A stretch of 64,000 nt of DNA from assembly GCA_025345505.1 (NCBI GenBank), contig JANVCC010000012.1:487583-551582 (forward strand), given 5' to 3'. This document shows, piece after piece, positions 10,811 through 22,141 of the stretch; the first letter of the stretch is position 1; each line of letters opens with the position of its first letter. The notes below the pieces were generated by a model that saw nothing but the letters and a program-made list of their open reading frames with translations, had not been told where the DNA came from and made no database searches. This DNA comes from Todiramphus chloris collaris. Taxonomy: Eukaryota; Chordata; Aves; Coraciiformes; Alcedinidae. The translations under genes were made by a program, and so were the position numbers.

Positions 10811-10984
10811 GGGCCAGGATGGAGAACAGCCCCTGTTTCTAAAAAGCTGCGGCACCCCCTCAGCGACAGCCTGAACCTTAGCCCCTGGAAGGCAGCAAAC
10901 TTCATCAGACACCCTGTCAGGAGGACCGATGGGTGCTTTGGAGCCCCTTCACACAGAATCCCCCCCAGAGGAGCCCTCATCGTG

Positions 10985-11375
10985 TTCTTTTGGGTGCGGG
11001 GGCTGCCCGCACATCTTCCTCAGGAGCGCCCGCGGCTGCTCCCAGCCCGCCATGCGCGCCGGGGTTCCCCTGGAGGAGGGCGCACAGCCCGGCACGCACC
11101 CGCCCCAAGATGGCGCCGGCCACTCAAGCCCAGGGAACCGACCCGTCTCGCGATAGCGGCCCCCGCGGGCTTTGGCACCAGCGGAATGGCGGCGGGCCTC
11201 GGTCCCCCGGGGGCAGGACGCGGGGCTGGCGGCCCCCGGACGGTGCCAGAAGGAGAGCTGAGCCCGGCTGGAAGGGCTGAGTGTTGCGGGGAGAGGGCGG
11301 CTGGAGGAGCGCAGCGGGGAGGGGCAGCGCGGTGAGCGTCCCTCCCACCGAGCGCCCGGCACACGCTCGGCACCC
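10985..11375. promoter_or_regulatory. CpG island of unknown gene (possible promoter)
   Basis: A dense CpG cluster sits between CR1 copies and resembles none of them. It carries AAGATGGCGCC (11107-11117, YY1-type), TCTCGCGA (11146-11153, the element found in many housekeeping promoters) and AATGGCGGC (11185-11193). Such combinations are typical of vertebrate CpG-island promoters. It lies about 11.7 kb upstream of the FCHSD2 start. It could serve an upstream alternative first exon, a noncoding RNA, or the divergent neighbour (P2RY2 in mammals). No downstream exon was recognised, so the direction of transcription is open. Confidence 0.6.
11186..11331 (+). CDS. Candidate first coding exon in the 11 kb CpG island (speculative)
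   Basis: An ATG in a plausible context (AGCGGAATGGCGGC) opens a frame beginning MAAGLGPPGAGRG and staying open to a good donor, GCGCG/GTGAGC at 11331/11332. Without splicing, the frame ends at the TGA inside the donor, giving 49 residues. Composition alone (Gly, Ala, Arg, Pro) is what any GC-rich sequence would give, so coding status is unproven. The 146-base length leaves phase 2, which would not continue the FCHSD2 frame if joined to its exon 2. I do not recognise the peptide. A noncoding first exon is equally possible. Confidence 0.25.
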
Positions 11376-11404
11376 CTCTTAAAACTGCATCTCAGGAGTT
11401 TGTA

Positions 11405-11875
11405 AACTGCTGGAGTGAATCCAGAGGAGGTCACGAAGATGGTCAGGGGGCTGAAGCACCTCCCCTGTGGGGCCAGGCTGAGAGGCTTCTGCTCGCTAAG
11501 CCTGGAGGAGAGAAAGCTCCGGGGAGACCTTGCAGCCTTTCAGTACTTAAAGGGGCCTGTCAGAAACATGGGGAGGGACTTCACCGGGGAGCATGGTCAT
11601 AGGAGGAGGAGTAACGGTTTTAAAATTAAAGAGGGTGGATTTAGAATTGATAGTAGTAGGAAGGTCGTCACTGTGAGTGTGGTGAGACAACAACCCAGGT
11701 TGCCCAGAGAGGCGGTCGATGCCCCATCCCTGGAACCATTCGAGGTGAGGTTGGCTGGGGCTCTGAGCAACCTGCGCTAGCTGCAATGTCCCTGCTCCCT
11801 GCAGGGCTGGACTAGATGACATTTAAAGGTCCCTTCCAACCCAAAACAGTCTGTGACTGTCATTCTATGAAAATA
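11405..11875 (+). mobile_element. CR1: CR1 LINE fragment, 3' end
   Basis: Plus-strand copy running from GAATCCAGAGGAGGTCACGA through CTGGAGGAGAGAAAGCTCCG and GGTTGCCCAGAGAGGCGGTC to GGTCCCTTCCAACCCAAAAC and a decayed tail ATTCTATGA. It belongs to the 'TTTCAGTACTTAAAGGGGCC' subfamily, like the copies at 18025 and 54341. Confidence 0.9.
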
Positions 11876-11944
11876 ACAAATATGCCAAAAATGCAACAAA
11901 AGCCTCATAATAACATTTCGAACTGTGGAAGCCAAAAGCACAGA

Positions 11945-12520
11945 GAATTGCCTAGATCGGAAATGACCTTTGAAGTCAAGTCCAACTGTTAACCAAGTAC
12001 TGACAAGTCCTTGACTTGTTCCCAGACCCTCAGCATCATCTCTACATGACTTTTAAATACCTCCAGAGACGGGGACCCACCACTGCCCTGGGCAAGCCAT
12101 TCCAATGCTTGACAACCCTTTCAGTAATGAAATACCCTAATATCCAATCTAAACCTCCCTTGGCACAACTTGAGGCTGTTTCTTCTTGTCCTATCACTTG
12201 TTCCTTGGGAGAACAGACCAACCCCCACCTGGTTCCATCCTCTTTTCAGGGAGTTGTTGAGAGTGAGAAGGTCTCCCCTGAGCCTCCTTTCCTCCATGCT
12301 TAGCAACCCCAGGTCCCTCAGCTGCTCCTCACAACACTTGTGCTCTAGACCCTACCCCACCTTCATTGTCACTGCTCCTCTGGACACGCTCCAGCCCCTC
12401 AATGTTCTTGGAGTGAGGGGTCCAAAACTGAACGCAATACTCAAGATACAGCCTCACCTGTGCTGATTACAGGGGTAAAATCACTTCTCTGGTCCTACTG
12501 GCCACACTATTCAGTGCATA
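11945..12520 (-). mobile_element. CR1: CR1 LINE fragment, 3' end
   Basis: Minus-strand copy beginning with decayed TTGCCTAGATCGGAAATGAC, then AAGTCCAACTGTTAACCAAG, CCTTGGCACAACTTGAGGC, TTGTTCCTTGGGAGAACAGAC and TTCAGGGAGTTGTTGAGAG. It reaches the ORF2 end (complement of a NSVAS coding stretch near 12510). Its inner end coincides with the start of the LTR-like segment that follows. Confidence 0.88.
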
Positions 12521-12531
12521 ATGCTGAGACC

Positions 12532-12866
12532 TGTGCAAGCTTCTTGGCTGAACTCTGGCCCTGTCTCCTGAAACAATAACAGCTGCATAACCCTCATGTT
12601 CAATTAGTCCCTGTGCTGAAGAAAGCAGACTCCAGACCAGCTTTGTGAAGTTCTGTGGCCTTGTGTATGTAATAACTACAAAATAAGTCACATTCTTATA
12701 TCTCTCTTTGCTCAATGTCTCTAAGTGTATAAAATTTATCTCTGCTGTACTGAGACAGAGTTCACATCAGTGTTTCTCTGCTGATTTTTTTCTCTCCTTA
12801 TAGCTGCAGTAAATAAACTTCTATTCTAACCTGACCTAAACTGTATTCCCTTTTTTTTTCATGACA
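12532..12866 (+). mobile_element. Possible solo LTR of an endogenous retrovirus
   Basis: A ~335-base segment bounded by TG (CTGTGCAAGC) and CA (TCATGACA) with the layout of a retroviral LTR: TATA-like GTATAAAATT at about 12727, AATAAA at about 12812 and a short downstream part ending in a T run. The flanking five bases (AGACC before, GAACC after) match at only three positions, so a target duplication is not established. The family is not recognised. It follows the minus-strand CR1 directly. Confidence 0.4.
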
Positions 12867-13697
12867 GAACCAATAAAAGTGTCCCTAAAAATCTAGTTAT
12901 CAAGCTTTACTTGTACAATACCAGTTAGTATTAAGGTTTTATGACTTTTTTTTTTTAACTCAGCTCAACACAATTATTTTTGAAACTTTTCTTACAAACA
13001 CTTCAAAAAATTACTTACAAAAATATTAATCTTACAAATTAATATTTTTACATTCACGTAAAATTTACATCTCCAGAGGTACCAACACAAACTCATTTAT
13101 GAGTCAAGTCTCACAAATATATTACAAGTGAGATTTTAAAGTCTAACAAAAATCCTGTTGCTTTTCCTCTGCAGCAGTAACTTGTCCATGTGTGTAAGTG
13201 TATTTTTTTTTTTAACAGGGCATTCAATTAAATTTTTCCTTTTGAAGAGTTAGACTGCATAAGGTTTTTTACAAAACTAAGAGTTTTGTTATGGAGACTG
13301 CCCAAGTTGTTGTAAAAGATGCATTTGAAATGTGCATTTTAATGAGCCATGAATGGTTTTAAAATAATATCCCACCAGTCTACAACTTTCCCTTTGTTTG
13401 GCTGTGTTAAGAATGTTCCCGCAATTCTCCCACTAGACCACTTGCTCCTCCAGAAGATCACGCAGAAGAAGCTCATGTCACATTCTGGAGTGCAGACAGG
13501 TTGTCACTGTGGGAGCCGACAGAGAATACACCTGGCCAGAGTGATCACTGACAGCTTGAAAATCCTTCCTGAGAGCATCCACATGACACCAAGGAAGGAC
13601 AGGTTCAGTGGGGAAGCCTCAATGGCCCATATCAGTTAACAAGTGGTAAGGGGGGTAGTTCCTCACCAGTTTGTTACTTGTGCTTTCAAGGTAGATT
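12867..13697. other. Unclassified AT-rich DNA
   Basis: AT-rich sequence with several T runs (12948, 13204) and short direct repeats of AATATTAAT/TTACAAA near 13000-13060. No exon or known repeat recognised. Confidence 0.55.
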
Positions 13698-14495
13698 TAT
13701 AGAGTCCCAGCAGGGTGGGGGTTGGAAGGGATCTCTGGAGATCACCTTGTCCAACTCCCCTGCTCCAGCAGGGTCACCCACAGCAGGCTGCCCAGGATCA
13801 CATTGTCCAGGAAGGTTTGGAATCTCTTCAGAGGAGACGACTCCACAGCCTTTCTGGGCAGCCTGGGGCAGGCTCTGGCTTCTCACAGGCAAGAAGTTTT
13901 TCCTCCTGTTCAGGTGGAACCTCCAGGGTTCCAGTTTGTGCCCATTACCCCTTGTCCTGTTGCTGGGCACCACTGACAAGAATCTGGCCCCATCCTCTTG
14001 ACCCCCACCCTTTAGCTATTGATCAGCATTAATAAGATCCCCTCTCAACCTTCTCTTCTCCAGGCTAAACACCCCCAGGGCTTTCAGTCTTTCTTGGTCA
14101 GAGTGATGCTCCAGTCCCCTCAGCATCTTCCTAGCCTCCACTGAACTCTCTCCGGTAGTTCCCTGTCTCTCTTGAACTGGGGAGTCCAGAAATGGACCCA
14201 GTACTTGAGAGATGGCCTTAGTAGGGCAGAGTAGAGGTGGAGGGAAAGCTCCCTCGACCTGCTGGCCCCACTCTTCTTCATGCATCCCAGGAGACCATTG
14301 GCCTTCTTGGCCGTAAGAGCCCATTGCTGCCTCCTGGTGAACTTGGCCCCCAGGACTCACAGGTCCTCTATGAAGCTGCTTCCCAGCAGTACTGGTGCTA
14401 GGGGTTATTTCTCCCCAGGTGTAGGATCCTACACTTGCCCTTGAACTTCATGAGGTTCCTCTCCACCCAATTCCCCAGTCTGTCCTGGTTGATGG
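13698..14495 (-). mobile_element. CR1: CR1 LINE fragment, about 0.8 kb
   Basis: Minus-strand CR1 starting at ATAGAGTCCCAGCAGGGTGG and continuing through GGTTTGGAATCTCTTCAGAG, TTCCAGTTTGTGCCCATTAC, TCTCTTCTCCAGGCTAAAC and CACCCAATTCCCCAGTCTG. It belongs to the older subfamily whose 3' end reads CCAGCAGGGTGGGG rather than ATTCTATG. It is one of the longer copies here and reaches into the coding region for the C-terminus of ORF2. Confidence 0.9.
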
Positions 14496-15449
14496 TGTGG
14501 GGGTTTGCATGAAGGCTTCATAATTATACTTTATAACAAAGGGCGGTTTTGTCCTGCTAAGCTTCCTCTGGCGATTTCCTGAGCAGTGTATTGGTAACTT
14601 ACGCTGTCCGTGTACAGAACTATGAGTAAACTGTGAGAAATAAAGACACTGTGCAGTGTTGGGATTGGAGGCAGGTTAACTTGTGGTCCTGCAGCAGAGG
14701 GAAACTTGAAGAGATCAAAGTGACTGCACAGGAAAATGAAGTGTGGCTTTTTCCATTGGTGATTTTCCAAGGCTATAACCAACTGAGTGATTTTCTTCCT
14801 GATGATGCTCTGCATAGATCCCATTGCTTGGGGTGCTGTCAGTTTGCACAGCGCAGGATAATGCTGCTGGTATCAAAAAGGTCTTCTCTTTAAATGTCAT
14901 CTTATGCAATGGGTCTCTCCAGAGCTCTTTGTTCTTTTTGGTTCAGAGTTGTGGCTTCTTGTTCAATAAAATACCTGTTAAAAGAAATTTAAATTGATGG
15001 AAATACTGGACAGATGGAATTTTTTCTCATGCAAAGGATTAATTCCTTTGATTTTGGTCAAACTAGTGATTCATGGAAATCAGATGGTGCTGGAACTGAC
15101 TGGCCACTACTTTGTTAATTATTAGTGTGCCATTTGTATAATTTTTCAGTAATCTGCTGTAGTTTACTTGTGAATATCTTCAGTGTATTATTAGAGGTTT
15201 TTACATTTTTCTGAGAGATTGTCCCTGTTCCTTCTTTTCTTCTTGCCCAAGTTCATCCCCGAAAACATGAAACTGCCTCATAAAAATATAATATTGCTAC
15301 AATATATTAATTGCAGTCTTGTTCCAGTTCATCACGTCACTCATGGATCTCTAGGCTGGCTTATAACTCAGGCCATGTTAGTTTTTGGAGACCTGTGCTT
15401 TGTCATTGATGAAAATGGCTGCTGGATCTGTGCTTTGTGAAGACTAAAA
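14496..15449. other. Unclassified; possible LTR-like start
   Basis: CR1 similarity ends at the sequence TGTGGGGGTTTGCATGAAGG (about 14496). A TATA-like ACTTTATAAC (about 14529) and an AATAAAG (about 14638) follow, which resembles part of an LTR, but no right boundary is clear. The remainder to 15449 is unrecognised. Confidence 0.3.
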
Positions 15450-15932
15450 AGCCCTCACTCCAGAAAGGTCATTGAGGGGCTGGGCCACGTCCAGAGAAGG
15501 GCAACAAGTCTGGGGAAGGGTCCAGAGCACAAGTGTTGTGAGGAGTGGCTGGGATACCTGGGGTTGTTGAGCCTGGAGAAAAGAAGGCTCAGGGGAGACC
15601 TCCTCGCTCTTGACAACTGCCTGCAAGGAGGCTGGAGCCAGGTGGGGGTTGGTCTGTTCTCACAAGGAACAAGCAAAAGGACAAGAGGAAACGGCCTCAG
15701 ATTGTGCCAGGGGAGGTTTCAGTTGGACATGAGGAATAACTTCTTCCCCAGAAGAGTTGTCAAGGCCTGGCCAGGGCAGTGGTGGGGTTTCCATCCCTGG
15801 AGGTGTTTAGAAGATGTGTAGATGTGGTGCTGAGGGGCATGTTTATTGGTCTACTTGGCAATGTTAGATTTATGGTTGGATTCAATAATCTTAAGAGATT
15901 TTTCCAACCTAAATGATCTACGATTCTATAAG
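15450..15932 (+). mobile_element. CR1: CR1 LINE fragment, 3' end
   Basis: Plus-strand copy: GGGGCTGGGCCACGTCCAGA, GTTGTTGAGCCTGGAGAAAA, GGTGGGGGTTGGTCTGTTCT, GGAGGTTTCAGTTGGACATG, then the tail ACGATTCTATA. Same young subfamily as the copies at 41603 and 56222. Confidence 0.92.
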
Positions 15933-18019
15933 CAGGAGGGTTGCACTGCCAAGAGAGGTGAGTGTGGGGAAGCACACAGCCTCCCCTGAGATTACGCAGA
16001 AGTCCCCACATGCAGCATAGCTACCCCAAAGACTCCTTCCTTCATTACTTAGGTCTGCCACAGATGTACACAACACCTTTTTGCTCACCATGTGGGACTG
16101 CATTGTATTACACCTTGCTGATGGATTTCGGGAGCTGAGGAGGTGTGCTCAGGGACACTCTGGCAGAGCTGCTGGCCTCAGGCATGAACTGTTAGCATGA
16201 GCAGATCCCTGAGGGAAGGCAGATCCTTCAGGATATCATTTCTGTGACAGGATTTGGTGGGAAAGTCACTGGCCAGCTCAGCTGGAGCCACTCCATCACC
16301 ACCCAGGAGAACCCCTGACCTGGGAAAACTCTTCCCCATCAGCACAGATGCTCATACTGCAGGACCTGATTATCTCAATGAGAAACATGATTTATTTTTC
16401 CTATTTTTTTAGCCAAAACAGCTAGACCTTATTTCTACAAGCCCATAACTCAGGTTGCTTCTGTGCTTGTTTGCTTGCTGCGCTGTGCATTGCTTATGGA
16501 ATTAGGGATGCATGACTGCTCCAAGGAATGCCGGGGGAGTATTTGCTCATGCCTATCACTGGGACATTTTTATCTCAATACTAAATTAAGAAATTTCCCT
16601 TTTCTTGCCAGTATACAGCTGGTTCCTGGTGCACCCAGATCCCAATTTCCCAGTGATGGAGATGAATTGGGAGCTGGGGACTGGGATCCACTTCCAGGAT
16701 GCTGGGCCAAGATCAGTCCCAGGCTGTGTTTCTCTACTGGATGGAGGGGGAATTGCTCATGTCTCCTCTGGAATAATTCTAGCTTTTTAGCTGGCAGGTC
16801 AGATTAACCCCTGAGGAGACAGACAGCTGCAGTGGATGCCATCAGCTGATCAAATTCCTCCCTTTTACCACGGAAAAGCTTTTTAAGAGACCTCAGCATG
16901 CGGAACAATGTCTGAAGGATACTGGTTCATCATGCCACAATCACGCTGAGTTACACTTTGAGCATCTCTGACAGAGGGAGAAGCAGAACCTACCCCAAAC
17001 GTCCCATTTGCCAGCTGCAACGCAAGGTCAGAGCTTTTCTGGAGGCATAAATCTCTGCTTAAAGCTCGGCCCAGCTTCATGGAAATGTCAGTTTTTATTT
17101 AAAATGTTTCATGTGCTTCTTGTTTGGAGAAAAGGTAAGATAAATGACTATTGAGAAAACTATAAAAGTCCTTTGGCTGCTTCTCTCTCTTAAATGATGC
17201 TGCATTTTCCTCTTCATTGATGCTGCATTTCTCTTTACAGTGATTATTTAACTAACCCAGCCCACTCCCTGCCATAAACAACTCTATTTCTGGAGCAGTG
17301 GATCTATTTACTTTATTAGTTGTGGTTTTTTGTTTGTTTTGTTTTGGTTTTTGTTTTTTTTTTTATTATTTATTTGTTTTGGTTTGGTTTTGGTTTTCTT
17401 TCTTTTGTGAACACGCTTATTGCTTGTGGAAACCTTGGAGGATGAAACCCTTAAAAACCTCTTGCACCGATTATTCTGCTCATCGTGTTGAATATTAGGA
17501 GCAGAACCACATTAGGCTATGTGGCCTTAACTACCTCATATCAGCACAAAGTGAATCAATACCACCAAAATCAGAATTTAACTCAGTCTTTAGATCAATG
17601 CAATGGCTTTTGGGTTTGTCCCACATTACTATTAACTGTACAATTGCTCCAAGCTCTAAAACCCAACAGTGGGTCCATCTTTTTGGAGGGCTGGGAAGCA
17701 CTGAGCTCCTGTTAGCTCAGTGCAAACCTTTGTGTGATGCCCCAAATGGGCAGCAAAAACTCACTTTTGCTCTTTTGGGTCGGTTGTGCTGCTGCAATTC
17801 AGAAGTTATTTCCTGTTAGCGAGGAAGGTTGGAGCATGTGTGAGCAACATCTGGTGCAGCTGCATTAGCAGGTGGATGTAGCAGATGGGAGTTGAATGGG
17901 ATGTGGGCCACCAAGCCATCCTGGTAGAGGATTAATTATTAGATTTCCAACATCTGGACAGGAACTTTCTTGCCATACATAACTTAAGGAAGAAAACAAC
18001 CCCGCAGTGACTTCTGTTG
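15933..18019. other. Unclassified intergenic DNA
   Basis: No exon or repeat family recognised. It contains a T/G-rich low-complexity tract at about 17324-17400 (TTTTGTTTGTTTTGTTTTGG-like). Confidence 0.55.
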
Positions 18020-18672
18020 TGGTGTTCAGATTTAGCTGGGGTTGTCTGTAATCATACCAACCATATCCTGGGCTGCATCCAAAGCAGCATGGGCAGAAGG
18101 TTGAGGGAGGGGATTCTGCCCCTCTGCTCTGCTCTGGGGAGACCCCCCTGCAGTGCTGGGTCCAGCTCTGGAGTCCTCAGCACAGGAGAGACAGGGACCT
18201 GTTGGAGCGGGGCCAGAGGAGGCCACAGCAATGCTGGGAGGGCTGGAACCCCTCTGCTGGGAGGCCAGGCTGAGAGAGTTGGGGCTGATCAGCCTGGAGA
18301 AGAGAAGGCATTGGGGAGAAATTCTTGTGGCCTTTCAGTACTTCAATGAGCCTGTCAGAAAGATGGGGACAGTGTTTTTAGCAGGGCCTGTTGTGACAGG
18401 ACAAGGAGTGACGGTTTTAAACTGAAATGGGAAATTTGGACTAGAGACAGACATTTTTGAAGAAGAAGACACATAAAGAAGACATTTTTGATGCTGAGGG
18501 TGGTGATACCCTGTCCCAGGTTGCCCAGAGAGGTGGTAGAAGCCCCATTCCTGGAAGCATTCCAGGTGAGAACCTGCTGTAGTTGCAGATGTCCCTGTTC
18601 CCTGCAGGGGGGTTGGACTAGATGAGCTTGAAAGGTCCCTTCCAACCCAAACCATTCTGTGATTCTATGATT
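18020..18672 (+). mobile_element. CR1: CR1 LINE fragment, about 0.65 kb
   Basis: Plus-strand copy with GGGGAGACCCCCCTGCAGTG, GGACCTGTTGGAGCGGGGCC, CTTTCAGTACTTCAATGAGC and TTTTTAGCAGGGCCTGTTGT, ending AACCATTCTGTGATTCTATG. A closely similar copy lies inverted at 54341-54972. Confidence 0.93.
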
Positions 18673-19142
18673 TGGGTTTGCAGGATACTCATTTGGCTTC
18701 AAATCCTGCTGATGTTTGTGTGCTCAAAAAGGAGAAATTGAAGGGTAATGGCTCAGAATATGCATCTTTAACTCAAGTTATGCCATGAAAACCAGTACTT
18801 TTGATAGCACTTTGACACTTTTCAACTACTTTTTGATCATCTTCTTTATTTCATGTCTTTCCCTCCATTGTGATTATATGATTATAAAGGTGTGGAAGTG
18901 CTATGGGCAACTCCAAGAGGCAGCTCCATCATGAGATATCACTGAAGATGCAAACTCCCCCGGGACCCATGTTGAACCTGCAACACCCCATGGGTCAGGC
19001 TTCAGGAAATCTACAATCAAATATATAAAATGAAATTATTCCTGGAAGAACCCAAGCGAACGGTGGAAAAACTACACTATGCATGATAGGCGATGGTTAT
19101 GTGTCTGTTTGCATCATGGTCCCTAAAATGCTTCTCAGTCTT
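18673..19142. other. Unclassified intergenic DNA
   Basis: No feature recognised. The last five bases (GTCTT, 19138-19142) are the likely left target duplication of the LTR that follows. Confidence 0.5.
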
Positions 19143-19932
19143 CCTCATGGTTTAGTGTCAGGGCAGAGGTTTAGACCTGTAACAGATGCTCTCTGTTAAC
19201 TCCCCTCCCTCCCAAAGGGGAAGTGAAAGGGAATAAGGGAGAGAGACTTAGTGATTAGAAAAGGAAACGAGAACAGCTTTAATGAAAATTAAAATAATAA
19301 TAATGGAATATATATGTATAATTATATACAAAACTAGTATCGAACCCAACCCCTCCCTGATGGATATTATGTCACCATCACCACTGATGCTGTGGAGCAG
19401 GCACTGGGAGAGTCCCAGACTGGGCTCAGCAGCAGACGGGAGCTGTGTTCAGGAGCTGTGTTGTGGTACCGAGTTCAGGAACACACACATCAGGATTGAA
19501 GGCAGAATGGAAAGAGTACCCCTTGGATGCTTGGCCAAGCAAGAAAACTGGTAGAGGACCCGAGCCAAGCTAAGGAGGGCAAAGTGGGGCTGAGACCCTT
19601 GTGATCCCTCAGCTTTATACCAAACATGAGGTATATGGGCTGGAATCCCTCGCTGGTCAGTCTGGGGTCACCTGTCCTGTCCGCTCCTCCCTGCAGGTGC
19701 AGCCTTTCCCTTTCTGCACCCCCCAGTGTGGTACACAAGGTCCAGCAGTGGCCTTGGGCTGCACACCAATCCTTGGTAGTAACTCTAAACATGGGGGGTT
19801 GTCACTGCTGGACGCAGACACTGCCTGTGAGAACAGGCTGCTAGCTTCAGACAGTGCAGTGAGTTAGAACAACTGAGCTGAAAAGTAAAATCACTGAACA
19901 GAATTAGTTCTGTTCTCACTCAAACCAGGACA
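19143..19932 (-). mobile_element. Solo LTR, ERVL-type endogenous retrovirus
   Basis: Read on the minus strand the segment starts TGTCCTGGTTTGAGTGAGAA, the start seen in avian ERVL LTRs. It has a TATA box (GGTATAAAGC, plus coordinates about 19613-19622) and a polyadenylation signal ATTAAA (plus about 19276-19284). It ends in a decayed AAACCATGAGG. The flanking pentamers GTCTT (19138-19142) and GTCCT (19933-19937) differ by one base, consistent with the 5-base target duplication of this class. No internal gag or pol sequence is seen, so it is a solo LTR left by recombination. The family assignment rests on memory of the terminal sequence. An alternative end is the CTGACA at 19156. Confidence 0.7.
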
Positions 19933-20547
19933 GTCCTCCATGCAAAAACCTGTGGATGACTACACATGCAAAAGGTTGCACACACAGATGCTACTTTAAG
20001 ATATTTTAGGAGGAAACTCCTTTGGGTTTGTGGGAGGAATGAAGTGTGAGAAGCAAAACTTCTGCATGAAGACTCACTTTTGGGGCAATGAGTTAAACCA
20101 CCAGGACCTTGGCAGAGGCTGCATTTCACATTGGCTCAGCGCGGTGTTTTTATTGTCGGGGAAAACGATTGTTGCACATTGCACCACTGACTTTTTCTCT
20201 TTTTTTAATTATTATTTAATTTATTGAGTGAATTTATTGAGTTTATCTGCAGAAACCCACTCCATTCACAAGCCTTGGCTTCCAGACCACCACCTATTTT
20301 TTCCATGTCCAGAAAAATGATGTTTTCCAACCCATTTTTCCACCATCCTGCTTGAATGAAGCATCCTCTGCATGCCACTGCATTTGCTTATCCTGGTTTT
20401 GAGCACCATATTGCACACAGGAGCTGCAGTATTTCTATTAAATAATCATTGCACTCAATGCTTCTGTCTTCCCAAAGCACTTTCCCAGATATACGTGGGT
20501 GTGTAGGACATGGTTTGGATGACTCTTGCTATGGAGCACAGGCCATA
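19933..20547. other. Unclassified intergenic DNA
   Basis: AT-rich, no feature recognised. Confidence 0.5.
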
Positions 20548-20845
20548 GAACCATAGAATTGTTTGGGTTGGAAGAGGCCTTTAAGATCATCAAGTCCAAC
20601 TGTTAACCCAGCACTGTCAGGTCAACCACTAAACCGTGTCCCTCAGCACCACAGCTCCATGGCTTTGAAACCCCTCCAGGGATGGGGACTCCACTGCCCT
20701 GGGCAGCCTGGGTCAGGCCTTGACAACCTTTGAGGGGAAGAAATTGTTCCTCATGTCCCAGGTGGTGCAACTTGAGGCAATTTCCTCTTGTTCTATTGCT
20801 TGTTCCCTTGGAGAGAGACTGACCCCCATCTTTCTACAACTTCAT
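20548..20845 (-). mobile_element. CR1: CR1 LINE fragment, 3' end
   Basis: Minus-strand copy starting CATAGAACCATAGAATTGTT, then GATCATCAAGTCCAACTG, CACTAAACCGTGTCCCTCAG, CCAGGGATGGGGACTCCAC and GAGAGAGACTGACCCCCATC. Young subfamily. It is the last CR1 before the FCHSD2 promoter. Confidence 0.92.
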
Positions 20846-21879
20846 GGTCTTGCATGACCACCTTTGGTATCTGCAGGTTGTGCAGCTCAAATGGAGACAT
20901 GCAGTGTGTTTTCACAGCATCCACTGCTGCACCAGGTCTCACTAATCGTTTAGGGAAAGTTTCCTGGGGAAAACAAGTTAAGACTAATTAGTAGCACTAA
21001 ATAAACTAATAGCTGGAGGAGAAAGGAGAATTGAAGTTGCATTTTATGTTTTGTTTTTTTTTTTTATGACAGTTAAAGCATCTTTAAAGGTGAGGGGTCA
21101 TTTTCTGGGAGGTAGAGTAAAGGAGTTCATCAGGAATAAAGAAGCCAGCGATGGAGTGGCACCAACACTGGAGCACTTGGGAAAATGCAATTATGAGAAT
21201 TGCCTTATGCTCTGCAAACTGCCCTGGTAATTTGCTTAAAGCAAGCATCCAAATGCACTTGAATATTGCCGAGATTTCATTGCAGCAGAGCTAATGCATT
21301 CTGCCAAACAACCTGAGTACTGGAGGGGAAAAAAACCCCCATGTCTGATTAGGGGTTTTTAATTCACACCCAGCGAAACATGACATTGCATGGCTGGGAA
21401 CATCATTTCTGCCTTCTGGGCTCTCCTGCATCACTCAAGGGTTCGGCTTCATTTTATTCTCTTTTGATTAAAAGCAACCTCCTGGAAAAGACTCGTTGGC
21501 CAGCGTGTGTTTGGGTGCTTTGCTCCCGATGCAGTGGCCTTAGGATGCACTGGGATCTGGGTGCTAGCCTCAAGGGACTGCTCCAGCTGCTGTCCCCAGG
21601 CTACAAGGGTGACAGTCCCCCATGTACTCCAACTCAAATCCAGCTCTTGCTGCCCCACTTTGCCTGGGCAACCTGTAAAGTGCTGGAGGGAAGGTGTTGG
21701 ATGCTTTTCTTCTGGTGCACGGTGCTGGGGAGCACCTCCTGGGTGGCACACACTGTGTCCCCCCACCCCAATCTACATGGCTGGGTGCTGTGGTGCACTA
21801 CTGCCTTGGGGCCTGGGCCAACAGGCAGCGTGCAGGTGGGTGCTGCAGGCAGCGGTGCTGCGCTCCCCCCATGCCTCCC
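20846..21879. other. Unclassified intergenic DNA
   Basis: A T run lies at 21053-21066. No exon recognised. Confidence 0.5.
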
Positions 21880-22141
21880 TCTATACCCCCATATGCACAA
21901 CCCTGCATCTCCCCATGTACCCCCGGGCACCCTCTGCACCCTCTTGTGCCCCCCGGTGCACCCCCCACGCTCCTCCTGCCCCCCCGTGCGACCCCTGCAC
22001 CTCCTGCCCCCCCTGTGCTCCTCCTGCCCCCCCGTGCGACCCCTGCCCCCCCGTGCTCCTCCTGCCCCCCCCATGCGACCCTTGCGCCTCCTGCCCCCTC
22101 GTGCACCCCCCGCGCTCCCCCTGCCCCCCCCCCCCCCCCCC
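21880..22141 (+). repeat. C-rich degenerate minisatellite
   Basis: Repeated units of the form CTCCTGCCCCCCCGTGCGAC. The marker (G/A)TGCGACC recurs at about 21986, 22034 and 22073, so the spacing is 48 then 39 bases. It ends in an 18-C run that meets the assembly gap. The minus strand is strongly G-rich and capable of forming G-quadruplexes. Confidence 0.85.

Noticed and set aside
1-22000. P2RY2 or another neighbouring gene upstream of FCHSD2
   Set aside because: I looked for a seven-transmembrane receptor frame on both strands and saw none, so the neighbour must lie outside the window or be represented only by noncoding exons.
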